64,000 nt of DNA from Verrucomicrobium sp. BvORR106 (GCF_000739655.1 NZ_BATR01000184.1:1-64000); one strand, 5' to 3'; positions 1-9,827 are shown, counted from the stretch's first letter. Numbers and translations are program-made. The notes: a model not told the origin generated them from the sequence alone.

Positions 1-170
1 CCAACCATATGTATTCACCCTGGAGGGGTGACAGCAATGTGCGCCTGCGGATGGACGTCGCTGGCATCCACTCCGGGATGCAATACTGAATCTGATCTTC
101 CGGAGGTGTCAGTCGCTACGCTCCTTCAACTTCCGGCTAATGGCTATGATGCCTCCGGCATCGGCTAGCC
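1..170. repeat. Degenerate intergenic palindromic repeat
   Basis: The stretch carries the phrases GGAGGTGTCAGTCGCTACGC, CTTCCGGCTAATGG and GATGCCTCCGGCATC. They match in order the better preserved copies at 60538-60655 and, inverted, 60800-60912 (GGGGTGTCGCTACGC, CCCCTGGCTACC, GCATGCCTTCGGCATG). It also has the short dyad CACCCTGGAGGGGTG near its left end. I see no convincing gene in 1-306. The family assignment rests on comparison within the window only. Confidence 0.55.
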
Positions 171-306
171 TGATTGGAACACGATCAGATCATCCGAAGC
201 AACGCCTCGACTTTTCGATGAGATGCAAGTCAGGAGGAACTGGGCAGAGCGATGGACGTTTTGCTTTTCATCCCCCGCTGAAGCCCCCAGGTTGCAGGAG
301 GCTCCT

Positions 307-630
307 CTACTCATGTGGATAGAAACTCAGATGCAGCAAAAACTCCTCCTGTAGCAGGCTGGCGATGGTTTCCCCATCCGGCAACTGGCTCGCCATGCCA
401 GCCCAATGTTCCGCCACATAGGCAGTCCAAGATTGAGGATCGATTTGTCTCACGGGAATCTGCGGACTGACCAGCACATAACCATCCGCCTCGAGGTCGT
501 GCCGCAACCTCGCCTGCGCTTCCTGTTCAGATCCCGCTCCCACCAGGGCGAACACAGTTGCCACAGCATAGAAAGGATGGGCCCTCCCGGTGGCATCCAC
601 CTCGGCGCGAACTTCAAAGAGTTGTTTCAT
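307..630 (-). CDS. Small hypothetical protein
   Basis: A 107-residue product that I do not recognise. It opens MKQLFEVRAEVDATGRAHP, continues through a small hydrophobic stretch (FYAVATVFALVGAGSEQEAQ) resembling a beta-alpha unit, and has an acidic middle (RHDLEADGYVLVSP). There is no signal peptide or membrane segment. The pattern suggests a small soluble cytoplasmic domain of alternating strands and helices. It reads in the same direction as the surA-mfd block but is separated from it by a terminator at 672-706, so it is probably a separate unit. An overlapping opposite-strand frame (406-645) is rich in His and Arg and looks like a shadow. Confidence 0.6.
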   Translation of the reverse strand: MKQLFEVRAEVDATGRAHPFYAVATVFALVGAGSEQEAQARLRHDLEADGYVLVSPQIPVRQIDPQSWTAYVAEHWAGMASQLPDGETIASLLQEEFLLHLSFYPHE

Positions 631-671
631 ACAGTACTCTCGTGATCGCTCCGGCTCACGTACTCCACCAC

Positions 672-706
672 AAAAAAGAGCCTCGCTCCAAGCGGAACGA
701 GGCTCT
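672..706 (-). terminator. Rho-independent terminator after the surA-like gene
   Basis: Perfect 9-bp arms AGAGCCTCG (677-685) and CGAGGCTCT (698-706) are followed, on the minus strand, by six T residues (672-677 complement). It lies about 40 bases beyond the stop of the surA-like gene and closes the mfd-surA unit. Confidence 0.85.
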
Positions 707-747
707 GAAAATCGAACTCTGCGCGAGTCGGTGACAGTTTCGTCAGC

Positions 748-1782
748 TTACGGCTGGACCAGATCCGACTGCTTGCTCAGCCAGGCCAGGAAGGCCTTGC
801 GGACGGAGTCGGGCTGGATGATGGCCTTGTTCGCCAGGCCGGACAACCAGCGGTTAACGGCGTTGCGACCCTGCTCGGACTGGATGAATTTTTCGATCTG
901 AGGGCGAACTTTTTCCAGCGGCTCCATGTTGCCGGGCTGTTTGGCTTCGCAGTAGATGATCATGTAGTTGCCACCGATCTCCACGACGCGGCTAACACCG
1001 CCGACCTTCAGCGCGAAGGCCACATCAGCGATCTCGCGGCTCAGCGTAGCGCGCTCCTGCAATCCCCAGTCACCACCGGACTCGGCGCGGCTGTCTTGGG
1101 AGTAGGTCTTGGCCAGGTTGGCAAAGTCCGAGCCGCCGGTCACCTTGCCACGAATCTCTTCAGCAAGAGTCTTCTGGGACTCAGGGGAGGCACCAACGTT
1201 ACCGATCGGATACTTGGGGATCGTGATGGTGCTGAACTTGATGTAATCCTTGTCGCGGAACTTGTCGGCGTTCTTCCGGTAGAACTCCTCCACCTGGGCA
1301 GGTGTGGGAGGCGCCAGATCCTTGGTCTGGCGGGCCCGCAGCACGGAGACCACCATCATCTTCTGGCGCTGCTCGCGGAACTTCTTTAGCGTCATGCCGG
1401 TCTTGGCGAGCTCCACAAGGAACTTCTCGCGGTTGCCCTCAAAGTTGTCGCGCACAATGCCGTTGATGTCGTCATCGATGTACTGGGGCTTGATGGAGCC
1501 ACCGAGTTTGTCGAATTCTGAGAGCACCAGCTGGCGCTCAATCAGCGCATAGAGCGCCCCTTCACGAAGCTGGGCGAGGCGGGCGGCCTGCTCATTGGGG
1601 TCGCGCACCGTCATGCGGATGAGCTGCTCTTGGGCCTCTACGGCCTCCTTCACTTCAGATTTTGTGACGACCTTGCCGTTCACCACCACCGCAATGCCGT
1701 TGGAGCTTTGGGCCACGGCGGAGCTCACGGCAGACAGGGAGAGCGCCAGGGTCAGGCTCAATAGGAGGGGACGGTACTTCAT
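748..1782 (-). CDS. SurA-like periplasmic peptidyl-prolyl isomerase
   Basis: A 344-residue exported foldase/chaperone. Residues 1-24 form a signal peptide ending SSAVAQ. Residues about 28-150 resemble the SurA N-terminal chaperone domain (NGKVVTKSEVKEAVEAQEQL, then a region of ALIERQLVLSEFDKLG type). Residues about 170-270 are one parvulin/PpiC domain (YSQDSRAESGGDWGLQER, then a FALKVGGVSRVVEIGG-type end). Classical SurA has two PpiC domains; here I see one. The likely role is folding of outer-membrane proteins in the periplasm. The chosen start is ATG at 1782; an upstream in-frame TTG at 1788 overlaps the mfd stop, so the two genes are translationally coupled. Possible alternatives are PrsA-like or PpiC-like foldases. 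Confidence 0.85.
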   Translation of the reverse strand: MKYRPLLLSLTLALSLSAVSSAVAQSSNGIAVVVNGKVVTKSEVKEAVEAQEQLIRMTVRDPNEQAARLAQLREGALYALIERQLVLSEFDKLGGSIKPQYIDDDINGIVRDNFEGNREKFLVELAKTGMTLKKFREQRQKMMVVSVLRARQTKDLAPPTPAQVEEFYRKNADKFRDKDYIKFSTITIPKYPIGNVGASPESQKTLAEEIRGKVTGGSDFANLAKTYSQDSRAESGGDWGLQERATLSREIADVAFALKVGGVSRVVEIGGNYMIIYCEAKQPGNMEPLEKVRPQIEKFIQSEQGRNAVNRWLSGLANKAIIQPDSVRKAFLAWLSKQSDLVQP

Positions 1783-1784
1783 GA

Positions 1785-4700
1785 TCAAAAACTTCTCAGC
1801 AGGTGGAAAGACTCGCGCAATTGTAGGGTTGGGTCATTCGCTGTCAAACGGGGAAACTTGCCGCTCAGCAGGACATATTGACCATTTCGGGTAAGCATGA
1901 GCTTGCCCTCTTTGACCTCCACTGCGGAAATGCTGGCATGCGCAGCAGCAAGCTTGATGCCAGCGCAGAGGAGGAGGTTTTCCACCGCAGGAGGTGGAGG
2001 GCCGTACTGGTCACGCCAGTTGCGCTCCAGAGCATCCAGCTCCTTGCGGGTCAGCACCTCCCCCAGCAGGCGATAGGCGGTGATGCGGGAACGGGCATCC
2101 TCAATGTAACTCTGGGGAATGAAGCAGGGAATACGCCACTCGTTAGCAGTGACCAGCTTCTGGCGATCAGGAGGACGGTGGGCCGTGGCGGCGGTCACCC
2201 GCTTCTGGGGAGCGCCATCTGCCTCCTGCAACCACTGCGCTTCACTCATGCACAGGAAGTCCACGCGCAGACTCACCTCCATGGGCGGAGGGGTGCGTCG
2301 GCCCTGCATGCGGGCGGTGGCGGACTTCAACATCTGGCAGTATAGATCAAAGCCGATCGCAAAAATGTGCCCACTTTGCTCAGTTCCGAGCAAGTTCCCC
2401 GCGCCGCGGATCTCCAGATCGCGCATGGCAATTTTGAAACCGCTGCCGAGTGCCGTGTACTGCTTGATGGCGGTCACCCGTTTTCGGGCGTCGCCCACGG
2501 TCATGAGGTCGCGGGGCAGCATGAGGTAGGCATGGGCCCGCTCGCCCCCACGGCCCACCCGGCCTCGAAGCTGGTAGAGATCTGCCAGTCCGAAACGGTC
2601 CGCGCGGTCAATGATGATGGTGTTCGCATTAGGGATGTCCACCCCGCTCTCGATGATGGTGGTACAGAGCAGAACATCCGCTTCCCCGGCGATGAAGCGG
2701 CGCATCACGTCCTCCAGCAGGGTTTCATCCATCTGGCCATGGCCGATGACCACGCGGGCCTTGGGTGACAGGGCCTCCAGCTTGGCCTTCATCTTCTCCA
2801 TGTCCATCACCCGGTTGTGGAGGAAGAAGACCTGCCCCCCACGCTCGATCTCGTTGTTGATCGCATCCCGAATGATCCGCTCGTCATAGCCGCATACGCT
2901 CGTCTGCACGGCGTGCCGGTTGGGCGGCGGGGTGTCCAGGGTGGACATGTCCCGCATCCCCACCAGCCCAAGGTAGAGCGTCCGCGGGATGGGGGTTGCG
3001 CTAAGCGTGAGCACGTCCACGAGGCGGAACAGTTGCTTGAACCGCTCCTTGTGTTTCACCCCGAAGCGCTGCTCCTCATCGATGACGGCCAGCCCCAACT
3101 GCTTGAACTGCACGTCCTTGGAGATCACACGGTGAGTGCCCACCACGATGTCCACCGTGCCGTCCTTCACCCCCTTGAGAATCTCCTTCTCCCGTTTTGC
3201 CGGAGTCAGGCGGCTGAGCATCTCCACCGTGACCGGGTAGTCGGACATGCGCTCCTTGAAGGTGGCCAAATGCTGCTGGGCCAGCACGGTCGTGGGCACC
3301 AGCACAGCCACCTGCTTGCCTCCCATCACCGCCTTGAAGGCCGCCCGGATGGCCACCTCCGTCTTGCCGAACCCCACGTCCCCGCACAGCAGGCGGTCCA
3401 TGGGTTTCTCCAGCTCCATGTCGCGTTTGATCTCGGCAATGGATTTCAGCTGGTCCGGCGTTTCCCGGTACAGGAAGGACTGCTCAAACTCCACCTGCCA
3501 CTTGGTGTCGGGCGGGTGGGCGTGCCCCTTCAGAGTCTGGCGCTGCGCCGCGATGCTCAGCATGCCTGCGGCGAACTCCTCCACGCTCTTTTCCGCCTGA
3601 GCCCGGGTCTTGACCCAGCGGGCGTCTCCCAGCTTGTTGAGCGAGGGGGCCCTGCTCCCCACGCCGACATAGCGGGAAACCAGATGCGCCTGGGACACCG
3701 GGACGAAGACCTTGGCGTCCTCCGCATAACGGATGACCATCACCTCCTCACGGCGTGCTCCTTCACGAACCTCGATGCCGCCGTACTTCCCGATCCCGTA
3801 GTCCAGATGGACCACCAGGTCCCCTTCCCGCATCTCCCGCAGGTGATCCCGCGCCTGGCGCAGCACCTGCGCCTCATCCAGCTTGGAGCCGCGGAACCGA
3901 CGTGTGTTCTGGTACCGGCCGAAGATCTCGGCTCCCGTCAAGACGGCCAGCTTCGCCGCGGGGATGGCGAATCCGCGATGCAGCAAGCCAAGCGCCAGCT
4001 CCATGTCATGCCTTTTCAGCCAGTCGTCCCCCACCAGTTCCTCAAAGCGCTCCCGCTCACCGGGATTGTGAAAGAACATGACCACCCGCCACTTTTGGTT
4101 GCGCCACTCCTCCACCTGCTTCGTGAACTGCTCCCGCCGGGCCTCCTGCACCACGAAGTCACCTGCATGAAAGACCCCCAGAGGATTCTCGAAGATGGCG
4201 GTGGAAAAATCTTCCTCCGCCAGGTCTGCACGGGCCCCTGAGGTGATCGTGACGGTCGCTGCCGGCTGGGTCTCCACCTCCAAGGCTATCACCGCATCCT
4301 GATCCTGAATGAATTGCCGCACCGTGGTGGTCTCGCCCCCAGCATCGGCAGCATGCACCAGCAACTGCATCCGCTGAAAGCGCTGCACGGACGTCTGGGT
4401 ATGGATGTCGAAGCTTCTCAGCGACTCCAGCTCGTCATCAAAGAACTCCATGCGGAGAGGCTCCTCCGCCTGCCAGGAAAAAACATCCACAATGCCGCCA
4501 CGCCGCGCCACCTGGCCACGCTCCGTCACGACCGGCACCCGCTCATACCCGGCGGCTCCCAGATCCTTCAGAAGGACCTCCACATCCAGCTTCATGCCCG
4601 TCTGCAGGGACACCTTGCCCGCCTCCAGCTCATTCAGCGCCGGCACTTCCTCATCCAAACTGTCCGCGCAGATCACCAGCACCCGGGGCTGGCCCTCATC

Positions 4701-5126
4701 GCCGCCACCCACCAGATCTCCACTTCCCGCCCGACCCTTGCCTTTGCCAGAGGCGGACTCAGAAAAACGGGTCAGCGCCGTGATGCGCTCTGCCAGCGCG
4801 TCGGGATCCGGCAGCCCCGCCGCGTCTCCCGACTGGGCGAGCCTGGGGAAGAACAGGGCTGGCAGCCCCCAGACCCGCAATTCCCCCTGGACCTGCTCCT
4901 GCACGCGAGCATCCGGGCAGACTACCCAGATGCGCCGCTTGGGCAGCGCCTGGGCCGCGAGCGCTGTGGCGAAGGGCCAGGCCTCTTTCGCCACATGGTC
5001 CAGAACGATGCCGCCTTTTTTCAGCGACTTCCAGACCGCCCCGAATTGTTTGGCCCCATGGGCCACCTTCACCAGGCTTTCCGCAAGGTGCTGTTCCTCC
5101 ACTAGCAGCTCTTTTTCCTTGGCCAT
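1785..5126 (-). CDS. mfd: Transcription-repair coupling factor Mfd
   Basis: A 1113-residue protein of normal Mfd length. It displaces stalled RNA polymerase from DNA lesions and recruits UvrA. In order: a UvrB-like N-terminal part, an RNA-polymerase-interacting CarD-like domain from about residue 425 ([19 protein letters not shown]), the helicase core with Walker [11 protein letters not shown] near residue 580, the DEEQRFG box, SATPIPRTL, and the C-terminal TRCF domain. ATG at 5126 (MAKEKELL) is preferred over a GTG two codons upstream. The gene overlaps the surA-like start downstream. Linkage of mfd to a surA-type foldase gene also occurs in other bacteria (recollection). Confidence 0.97.
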   Translation of the reverse strand: MAKEKELLVEEQHLAESLVKVAHGAKQFGAVWKSLKKGGIVLDHVAKEAWPFATALAAQALPKRRIWVVCPDARVQEQVQGELRVWGLPALFFPRLAQSGDAAGLPDPDALAERITALTRFSESASGKGKGRAGSGDLVGGGDEGQPRVLVICADSLDEEVPALNELEAGKVSLQTGMKLDVEVLLKDLGAAGYERVPVVTERGQVARRGGIVDVFSWQAEEPLRMEFFDDELESLRSFDIHTQTSVQRFQRMQLLVHAADAGGETTTVRQFIQDQDAVIALEVETQPAATVTITSGARADLAEEDFSTAIFENPLGVFHAGDFVVQEARREQFTKQVEEWRNQKWRVVMFFHNPGERERFEELVGDDWLKRHDMELALGLLHRGFAIPAAKLAVLTGAEIFGRYQNTRRFRGSKLDEAQVLRQARDHLREMREGDLVVHLDYGIGKYGGIEVREGARREEVMVIRYAEDAKVFVPVSQAHLVSRYVGVGSRAPSLNKLGDARWVKTRAQAEKSVEEFAAGMLSIAAQRQTLKGHAHPPDTKWQVEFEQSFLYRETPDQLKSIAEIKRDMELEKPMDRLLCGDVGFGKTEVAIRAAFKAVMGGKQVAVLVPTTVLAQQHLATFKERMSDYPVTVEMLSRLTPAKREKEILKGVKDGTVDIVVGTHRVISKDVQFKQLGLAVIDEEQRFGVKHKERFKQLFRLVDVLTLSATPIPRTLYLGLVGMRDMSTLDTPPPNRHAVQTSVCGYDERIIRDAINNEIERGGQVFFLHNRVMDMEKMKAKLEALSPKARVVIGHGQMDETLLEDVMRRFIAGEADVLLCTTIIESGVDIPNANTIIIDRADRFGLADLYQLRGRVGRGGERAHAYLMLPRDLMTVGDARKRVTAIKQYTALGSGFKIAMRDLEIRGAGNLLGTEQSGHIFAIGFDLYCQMLKSATARMQGRRTPPPMEVSLRVDFLCMSEAQWLQEADGAPQKRVTAATAHRPPDRQKLVTANEWRIPCFIPQSYIEDARSRITAYRLLGEVLTRKELDALERNWRDQYGPPPPAVENLLLCAGIKLAAAHASISAVEVKEGKLMLTRNGQYVLLSGKFPRLTANDPTLQLRESFHLLRSF

Positions 5127-5137
5127 GAACACAATGG

Positions 5138-5177
5138 AGCAGAACCCGCTGACCAGGGAGGCCGCACGGGTTCTGCT
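5138..5177 (-). terminator. Perfect 11-bp hairpin between the NtrC-like gene and mfd
   Basis: The arms AGCAGAACCCG (5138-5148) and CGGGTTCTGCT (5167-5177) are exactly complementary with an 18-base loop. It lies between the stop of the upstream regulator (5243) and the mfd start (5126). There is no T-run, so it may be a factor-assisted terminator or an mRNA stem shielding the mfd leader. Confidence 0.5.
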
Positions 5178-5242
5178 GCTAAATCCTTAAAGGAGGCGCT
5201 ACGGATCCAAGGTCCGGCTTGAGACCAGACACCTGTCACCGA

Positions 5243-6724
5243 CTAGGAAGCCTTGCGGGCTTTGGCCGCCTTGACATCACCCGGCTTGACCTCCGGCTTC
5301 TTTTCGTCTCCCAACTTCACGTCAGACTTGGCCAGCGTGATCGCGGGGATGCCGAGAAGCTTGGCGGCCTCATCCAGATCCTGATGGCAGTTGCGCAGCG
5401 CCATCTTCTTCAACTCCCGGTCCAGCCAGGGCATGAGCTCGAAGTCCGGCAGCGCCTGGGCACCGTGCAGCAGGGACTGCAGAGCGTCCTGCATGCGCAT
5501 CAACGTGTGAATGGGGGTGGCGATGCGCTGGGTATTGCTCCCCAGCGGGATGTCGCTAGGCAACAGCACATCGGTATTGCAGAGGGCGCAGGCGCGTTGG
5601 AGCGTGTTCTCCAGCTCACGGACATTGCCCGGCCAGTCATAGGCCTCCAGCAATGCGAGGGCGTCCTCACTGAACCGCATCTGGGGCAGGCGCTTGCGCG
5701 CGGCCATCTTCTGCAGGAAAAACTCTGCGAGGATCCGCACATCTTCACGGCGCTCACGAAGCGGCGGGATGTGGATGCGCACCACATTCAGGCGGTAGAA
5801 CAAGTCCTCACGGAAGCTGCCCTCCGTGACTTCCTTTTCCAGATCCTTGTTGGTGGCCGCGAGCACGCGGACGTCGGTCTTGATCGTCGAATTGCCACCC
5901 ACGCGGCTGAATTCCCCTTCCTGAAGCACGCGCAGCAGCTTGCTCTGCACGGTCAGGGGCATGTCGCCGATTTCATCCAGGAAAAGAGTGCCGCCGTCAC
6001 ATTGCTCAAAGCGCCCCATGCGCTGGGCCACCGCCCCGGTGAAGGAGCCTTTCTCATGGCCGAACAATTCGCTTTCCAGAAGGTTGTCCGGAATGGCGGT
6101 GACGTTGATCGCCACGAACTCCTTCTGCGTGCGCGGGCTGAACTTGTGCACGGCACGAGCCACGAGCTCCTTGCCGCAACCGCTTTCACCCGTGATCATC
6201 ACGGCCGCATCCGAGCGGGACACACGGCCGATGAGCTTGAACACCTCCTGCATCGGGCCGCTGCGGCCGATGATAGTTTCCTGAATGCTCTCCGCCGCGA
6301 CCGGGAGGGCGTTCGCCAGTGTCACCTTCCGGGCTTCCACCGCGCGCAGGGCGCTTTCCACGATGGAGCGGAGGTCGTAAGGCATCTGTTCCTTCCGCAA
6401 AAAATCGTAAGCGCCGAGACGCATCGATTCAATGACAGCACTCGTCCCGGCCAGGCCGCTGAAGAGAAGCACCATCGCGTTCGGATCCTGCTGGCGGAGA
6501 CGCTTCAGCAGCTCCACGCCATTCATCTGCGGCAGACGGGCTTCGCTCAGCACCAAGTCAGCCCGCTGCTTCATATAAGCTGCCAGAGCCTCTTCCCCAC
6601 GCTCGAAACTCTCGATGGTCACGTTGGGGGACTTGAGGTGAGATACAGCCCAAGCAAGGAAATCTGAGTCCGGATCCACGATGAAGAGCCGCGTGGATTC
6701 GGGAGGGGAGTCGTTGGTCAGCAT
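5243..6724 (-). CDS. NtrC-family sigma-54 activator with Glu at the phosphoacceptor site
   Basis: A 493-residue enhancer-binding protein. The N-terminal receiver (about 12-125) keeps acidic residues Asp17/Asp19 and the lysine in GAYDFLRK. At the phosphorylation site it reads LVLSEARLPQMNG, so Glu61 replaces the usual Asp. The AAA+ domain (about 150-385) has Walker A GESGCGKE, the sigma-54 contact loop as GSFTGA (usual form GAFTGA) and GGTLFLDEIGDMP. The C-terminal Fis-type helix-turn-helix looks short (DEAAKLLGIPAIT) and runs into a Lys-rich tail. ATG at 6724 is chosen because it places the receiver at the N terminus; a longer frame reaches 6874. No kinase gene is adjacent. It may act without phosphorylation; that is inference. 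Confidence 0.9.
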   Translation of the reverse strand: MLTNDSPPESTRLFIVDPDSDFLAWAVSHLKSPNVTIESFERGEEALAAYMKQRADLVLSEARLPQMNGVELLKRLRQQDPNAMVLLFSGLAGTSAVIESMRLGAYDFLRKEQMPYDLRSIVESALRAVEARKVTLANALPVAAESIQETIIGRSGPMQEVFKLIGRVSRSDAAVMITGESGCGKELVARAVHKFSPRTQKEFVAINVTAIPDNLLESELFGHEKGSFTGAVAQRMGRFEQCDGGTLFLDEIGDMPLTVQSKLLRVLQEGEFSRVGGNSTIKTDVRVLAATNKDLEKEVTEGSFREDLFYRLNVVRIHIPPLRERREDVRILAEFFLQKMAARKRLPQMRFSEDALALLEAYDWPGNVRELENTLQRACALCNTDVLLPSDIPLGSNTQRIATPIHTLMRMQDALQSLLHGAQALPDFELMPWLDRELKKMALRNCHQDLDEAAKLLGIPAITLAKSDVKLGDEKKPEVKPGDVKAAKARKAS

Positions 6725-6857
6725 CGGAAAGGCATTTTCACACAATTGCGGAGATGCGCAAAGGTTACGTTCCTTTCTGCAACGCAGACGCAGACTGTCA
6801 AGTGAAGGAGAAATGCCTCCCTCCTGATGACCACTAGCCGATTGGCTAGTCCACTTA

Positions 6858-7571
6858 TCAGGCCACGCCCCCAAACCGGCGATGGCGACGCCCGAAGTCG
6901 CGCAGGGCCTCTACCAACTGCTCCCGCCGGAAGTCGGGCCAGAGCGTCTGGGTGATGTAAAACTCCGTGTAGCTGAGCTGCCACAGGAGGAAATTGGAAA
7001 GGCGCATTTCGCCGCTGGTCCGGATCAGCAGATCGGGATCAGGATAGTAGCGGGTGTACAGGTGCTTGCTAAAGACTTCGGCATCGATCATCCCCTTGTC
7101 GAGGTGACCTTTTTCCACGCTGTCGATCAGGCTCTTGATGCCATCTATGATCTCTTCGCGCGAGCCATAGCTGAGCGCAAAGATCAGGGTGAGGCCGGTG
7201 TTGCCGGAAGTAACCTCGATGGACTTGTGAAGCTGGTCCTGGCAGGACTGAGGCAGATCATGCAGCCGGCCGATGGCCTGGAGCCGCACATTTTTCTTCA
7301 CCATGTCCGGAGTCTTCTGCTTCAGGAAGCGCTCCAGCATTTTCATGAGGGAGTCCACCTCACTCTTGGGCCGCTTCCAGTTCTCTGTGGAAAACGCGTA
7401 GAGCGTGAGAAACTCGATGCCCAGATCGCCGCAAGATTCGACGGCCGCCTGCACAGACTCCGCGCCGCGGCGATGCCCCTCCGTACGCGGCAGCCCCCGC
7501 TCTTTGGCCCAACGACCGTTGCCGTCCATGATGATGGCAACGTGGCGGGGGATGAGGAGATCTTCCGGCAT
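6858..7571 (-). CDS. uppS: Undecaprenyl diphosphate synthase (cis-prenyltransferase)
   Basis: A 237-residue cytoplasmic enzyme that adds isopentenyl diphosphate units to farnesyl diphosphate, giving the C55 lipid carrier precursor for peptidoglycan. It has the P-loop IIMDGNGRWAKERGLPRTEG, the substrate-binding segment AFSTENWKRP, and the C-terminal signature RTSGEMRLSNFLLWQ with the acidic partner LWPDF. The length is normal. ATG at 7571 (MPEDLLIPRHV) fits the family; an upstream extension in the same frame is unlike known homologues. No clear Shine-Dalgarno sequence precedes it. Confidence 0.95.
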   Translation of the reverse strand: MPEDLLIPRHVAIIMDGNGRWAKERGLPRTEGHRRGAESVQAAVESCGDLGIEFLTLYAFSTENWKRPKSEVDSLMKMLERFLKQKTPDMVKKNVRLQAIGRLHDLPQSCQDQLHKSIEVTSGNTGLTLIFALSYGSREEIIDGIKSLIDSVEKGHLDKGMIDAEVFSKHLYTRYYPDPDLLIRTSGEMRLSNFLLWQLSYTEFYITQTLWPDFRREQLVEALRDFGRRHRRFGGVA

Positions 7572-7644
7572 GGGAGGAGAGCACTCTGATAGACGACCCC
7601 TAAAGTTCAAGCGATTTACAGAAGGCCGATCAGGCTCAAGGGAC

Positions 7645-7676
7645 AAAAAACCGGGAAGGGAGACGCCCCTTCCCGG
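7645..7676 (-). terminator. Rho-independent terminator after purA
   Basis: On the minus strand the stem CCGGGAAGG / CCTTCCCGG (7651-7676) is followed by TTTTTT (complement of 7645-7650). It lies about 40 bases beyond the purA stop, between purA and uppS. Confidence 0.85.
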
Positions 7677-7715
7677 TGGAATGTGTCTTGGCAACGGTGC
7701 TGAAACGCGGGCGGA

Positions 7716-8990
7716 TCAATCCACCACGAGGGTCTGCTCACGAGCCGGACCAATGCCGAGGAGGCTCACCCGGGCGCCAGCGAGTTCCGCCAGACGGTTG
7801 AGGTAAGTCTTGGCCAGAGGCGGCAGGTCTGCGGCATTGGTGAGGCCGCTGAGGTCCTGCTTCCAGCCCTGGTGTGTTTCATAAACCGGCACACAACGCT
7901 CCAGCTCAGGAATGGTTGCCGGAGGATGATTGATCTCCTTGCCGTCCAGAACGTACGCGCGGCAGATCTTGATCTCGTCCAGGCCGTCCAGACCATCGAG
8001 GTTCGTGATCGCTATTTCATCGCATCCATTCACCATGACGGCGTAGTTCAGCAGCACGGCATCCAGCCAGCCGCAGCGGCGGGCACGTCCAGTGGTTGCG
8101 CCATACTCACGCCCCATGTTGTGGAGCATGTCGGAAATGGCTTCATTCTCCGTGACGAACGGTCCCCCACCGACGCGGGTGGTGTAGGCCTTGGCCACAC
8201 CGATGACCTTGTCAATCTTGCGCGGGGACACGCCAGAGCCAGTGCAGGCACCGCCGGCGGTGGTGTTGGAGGAGGTGACGAAGGGATAGGTACCGTGGTC
8301 GATGTCGAGATAGCTGCCCTGCGCCCCTTCAAACAAGACCATCTTGCCCTCGGCAAGAGCCTCATTCAGGTAAACCACGGTGTTGGCAATATGCGGGCGC
8401 AGCAACTCGGCCGCCGCCACGATCTGGGCCACCACTTCTTCCACATTCACCTTCTCAAAACCGGCGGATTCCAGCTCCTGATTGTGCAGGGCGGCGCGCC
8501 AGGTGATTTCATGGGTGAGCTTGTCCGGATCGCGAAGATCGGTCACGCGGAGCCCCTGCCGCTCGATCTTGTCGGCGTAGGTGGGGCCGATGCCACGACC
8601 GGTGGTGCCGATGGCATTCACACCACGGCGGGCTTCCCGGGCCTTGTCCAGGGAGCAGTGGTAGGGCATCGTGAGGTGAGCATGCTCACTGATGAGCAGG
8701 TTCTCCGGGGAAATGTGCACACCCTGGGAGCGGAGCTTCTCCATCTCCTTGAGCAGGCCCAGAGGATCGATGACCACGCCATTGCCGATCACGCACTTCT
8801 TCTCCGGCCAGAGGATGCCGCTGGGAATGAGGTGCAGGATGTACTTCGTGCCGCCGCTGATCACCGTGTGGCCGGCATTGCTGCCACCCTGGGCGCGTGC
8901 GACCACGTCGCTACGCTCCGTAAGATAGTCCACGATTTTTCCTTTGCCTTCGTCCCCCCACTGGAGGCCGACGATGATGGTATTGCTCAT
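7716..8990 (-). CDS. purA: Adenylosuccinate synthetase
   Basis: A 424-residue enzyme of AMP synthesis that joins aspartate to IMP using GTP. It begins MSNTIIVGLQWGDEGKGKI, with the family GTP loop GDEGKGK. It continues with GGSNAGHTV (catalytic His), IGTTGRGIGPTY (IMP site), FEGAQGSYLDIDHGTYPFVT, and the TTGRARRCGWLD segment. The length is normal. ATG at 8990 is chosen over an extension that starts at 9023. It is a single gene closed by its own terminator at 7645-7676. Confidence 0.97.
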   Translation of the reverse strand: MSNTIIVGLQWGDEGKGKIVDYLTERSDVVARAQGGSNAGHTVISGGTKYILHLIPSGILWPEKKCVIGNGVVIDPLGLLKEMEKLRSQGVHISPENLLISEHAHLTMPYHCSLDKAREARRGVNAIGTTGRGIGPTYADKIERQGLRVTDLRDPDKLTHEITWRAALHNQELESAGFEKVNVEEVVAQIVAAAELLRPHIANTVVYLNEALAEGKMVLFEGAQGSYLDIDHGTYPFVTSSNTTAGGACTGSGVSPRKIDKVIGVAKAYTTRVGGGPFVTENEAISDMLHNMGREYGATTGRARRCGWLDAVLLNYAVMVNGCDEIAITNLDGLDGLDEIKICRAYVLDGKEINHPPATIPELERCVPVYETHQGWKQDLSGLTNAADLPPLAKTYLNRLAELAGARVSLLGIGPAREQTLVVD

Positions 8991-9110
8991 GAGATGAAAG
9001 TAAGTACTGACGGGAAGCGGCAAAAAGAAGGCTCAGCCCGTCCACCCCGAAGAGCGCACGTCTGAACCCCAATTGGCCAGCCTGATTCCCTTGACCGGGA
9101 CGCGAAAAAA

Positions 9111-9692
9111 TCAAGCTCCCATCTTCAGAATCATAAAAACAGCCGCGCCACAAGCGGCGAGACCCACGAAAGCGAGGGCCATCAAGCCGCCGCCGGCATT
9201 CTTTTCCTTCGCCTTGGGGCCGAAACCACGGCGCTGACCGCTCGGGCAGGGCGTGGAGCCCAGGCCGGTGACCACAGGTGCTCCAGATGAAGCTGGAGCC
9301 TGGGACCAGGAACGGGACGGTGCGGCGGGGGCCGCGGCTTCCACCACTTCCTCTTCATACTCAGGGGCTGCAGCCTCTTCGTACTCAGCGGGAGCTTCAG
9401 CAACTGCCTCACCCTCAACGTAGCCGGTCACATTACCCAGCCGGAAACTCTGCCCAGGGCCCACTTCGGCCTGCTCGACGCGAGCGCCGTCAAAGTGCGT
9501 GCCGTTCGTGGAGCCAAGGTCGCGCAGCTCGACGCCGTCACCTTTGTTGATGATCTCACCATGGTAGCTGGAAACGGATCCGTCCGCGATGACAAAGTCG
9601 TTGTCCTCGGCACGGCCGACACGGACACGTTCAGTCGTCAGGTCCAGTTCCAGCGTGCCGCCATCAGGCGTGGTGAATTGAATTTTCGGCAT
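9111..9692 (-). CDS. FHA-domain protein with C-terminal membrane anchor
   Basis: A 193-residue protein. Residues about 1-95 form a forkhead-associated phosphothreonine-binding domain with the hallmark residues VRVGRAEDNDFVI, SVSSYHGEI and LRDLGSTNGTHFDG. A Glu/Ala/Pro-rich linker follows (about 95-125), then a Ser/Pro-rich stretch, a short basic segment (GQRRGFGPKAKEK) and one C-terminal transmembrane helix (GLMALAFVGLAACGAAVFMI). The layout is that of a tail-anchored cytoplasmic phosphopeptide reader. No Ser/Thr kinase gene is adjacent, so its partner is unknown. ATG at 9692. Confidence 0.88.
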   Translation of the reverse strand: MPKIQFTTPDGGTLELDLTTERVRVGRAEDNDFVIADGSVSSYHGEIINKGDGVELRDLGSTNGTHFDGARVEQAEVGPGQSFRLGNVTGYVEGEAVAEAPAEYEEAAAPEYEEEVVEAAAPAAPSRSWSQAPASSGAPVVTGLGSTPCPSGQRRGFGPKAKEKNAGGGLMALAFVGLAACGAAVFMILKMGA

Positions 9693-9789
9693 ATCGCGAA
9701 GGTTTTAACAAACCACGAATTCCGAGGCAAGACCAATACCGTCAAAGACACCCGCTCCTGCAAAGAAGGCTGAGCCATGCACCTAAAGC

Positions 9790-9827
9790 AAAAACCTGCC
9801 CGGGGCAGCCAAAGCCGCCCGGACAGG
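9790..9827 (-). terminator. Rho-independent terminator after carA
   Basis: On the minus strand the arms CCTGTCCGGG and CCCGGGCAGG, nearly complementary with extra pairing inside, are followed by TTTTT. It lies about 25 bases beyond the carA stop. Confidence 0.8.

Noticed and set aside
2817-4241. 474-codon open frame on the plus strand
   Set aside because: It lies fully antisense to mfd, is His/Leu/Arg/Pro-rich without any family pattern, and arises from the GC-rich codon use of mfd.
5219-6667. 482-codon plus-strand frame
   Set aside because: It is antisense to the NtrC-like regulator with all AAA+ motifs; composition is typical of a shadow.
7872-9065. 397-codon plus-strand frame
   Set aside because: It is antisense to purA.
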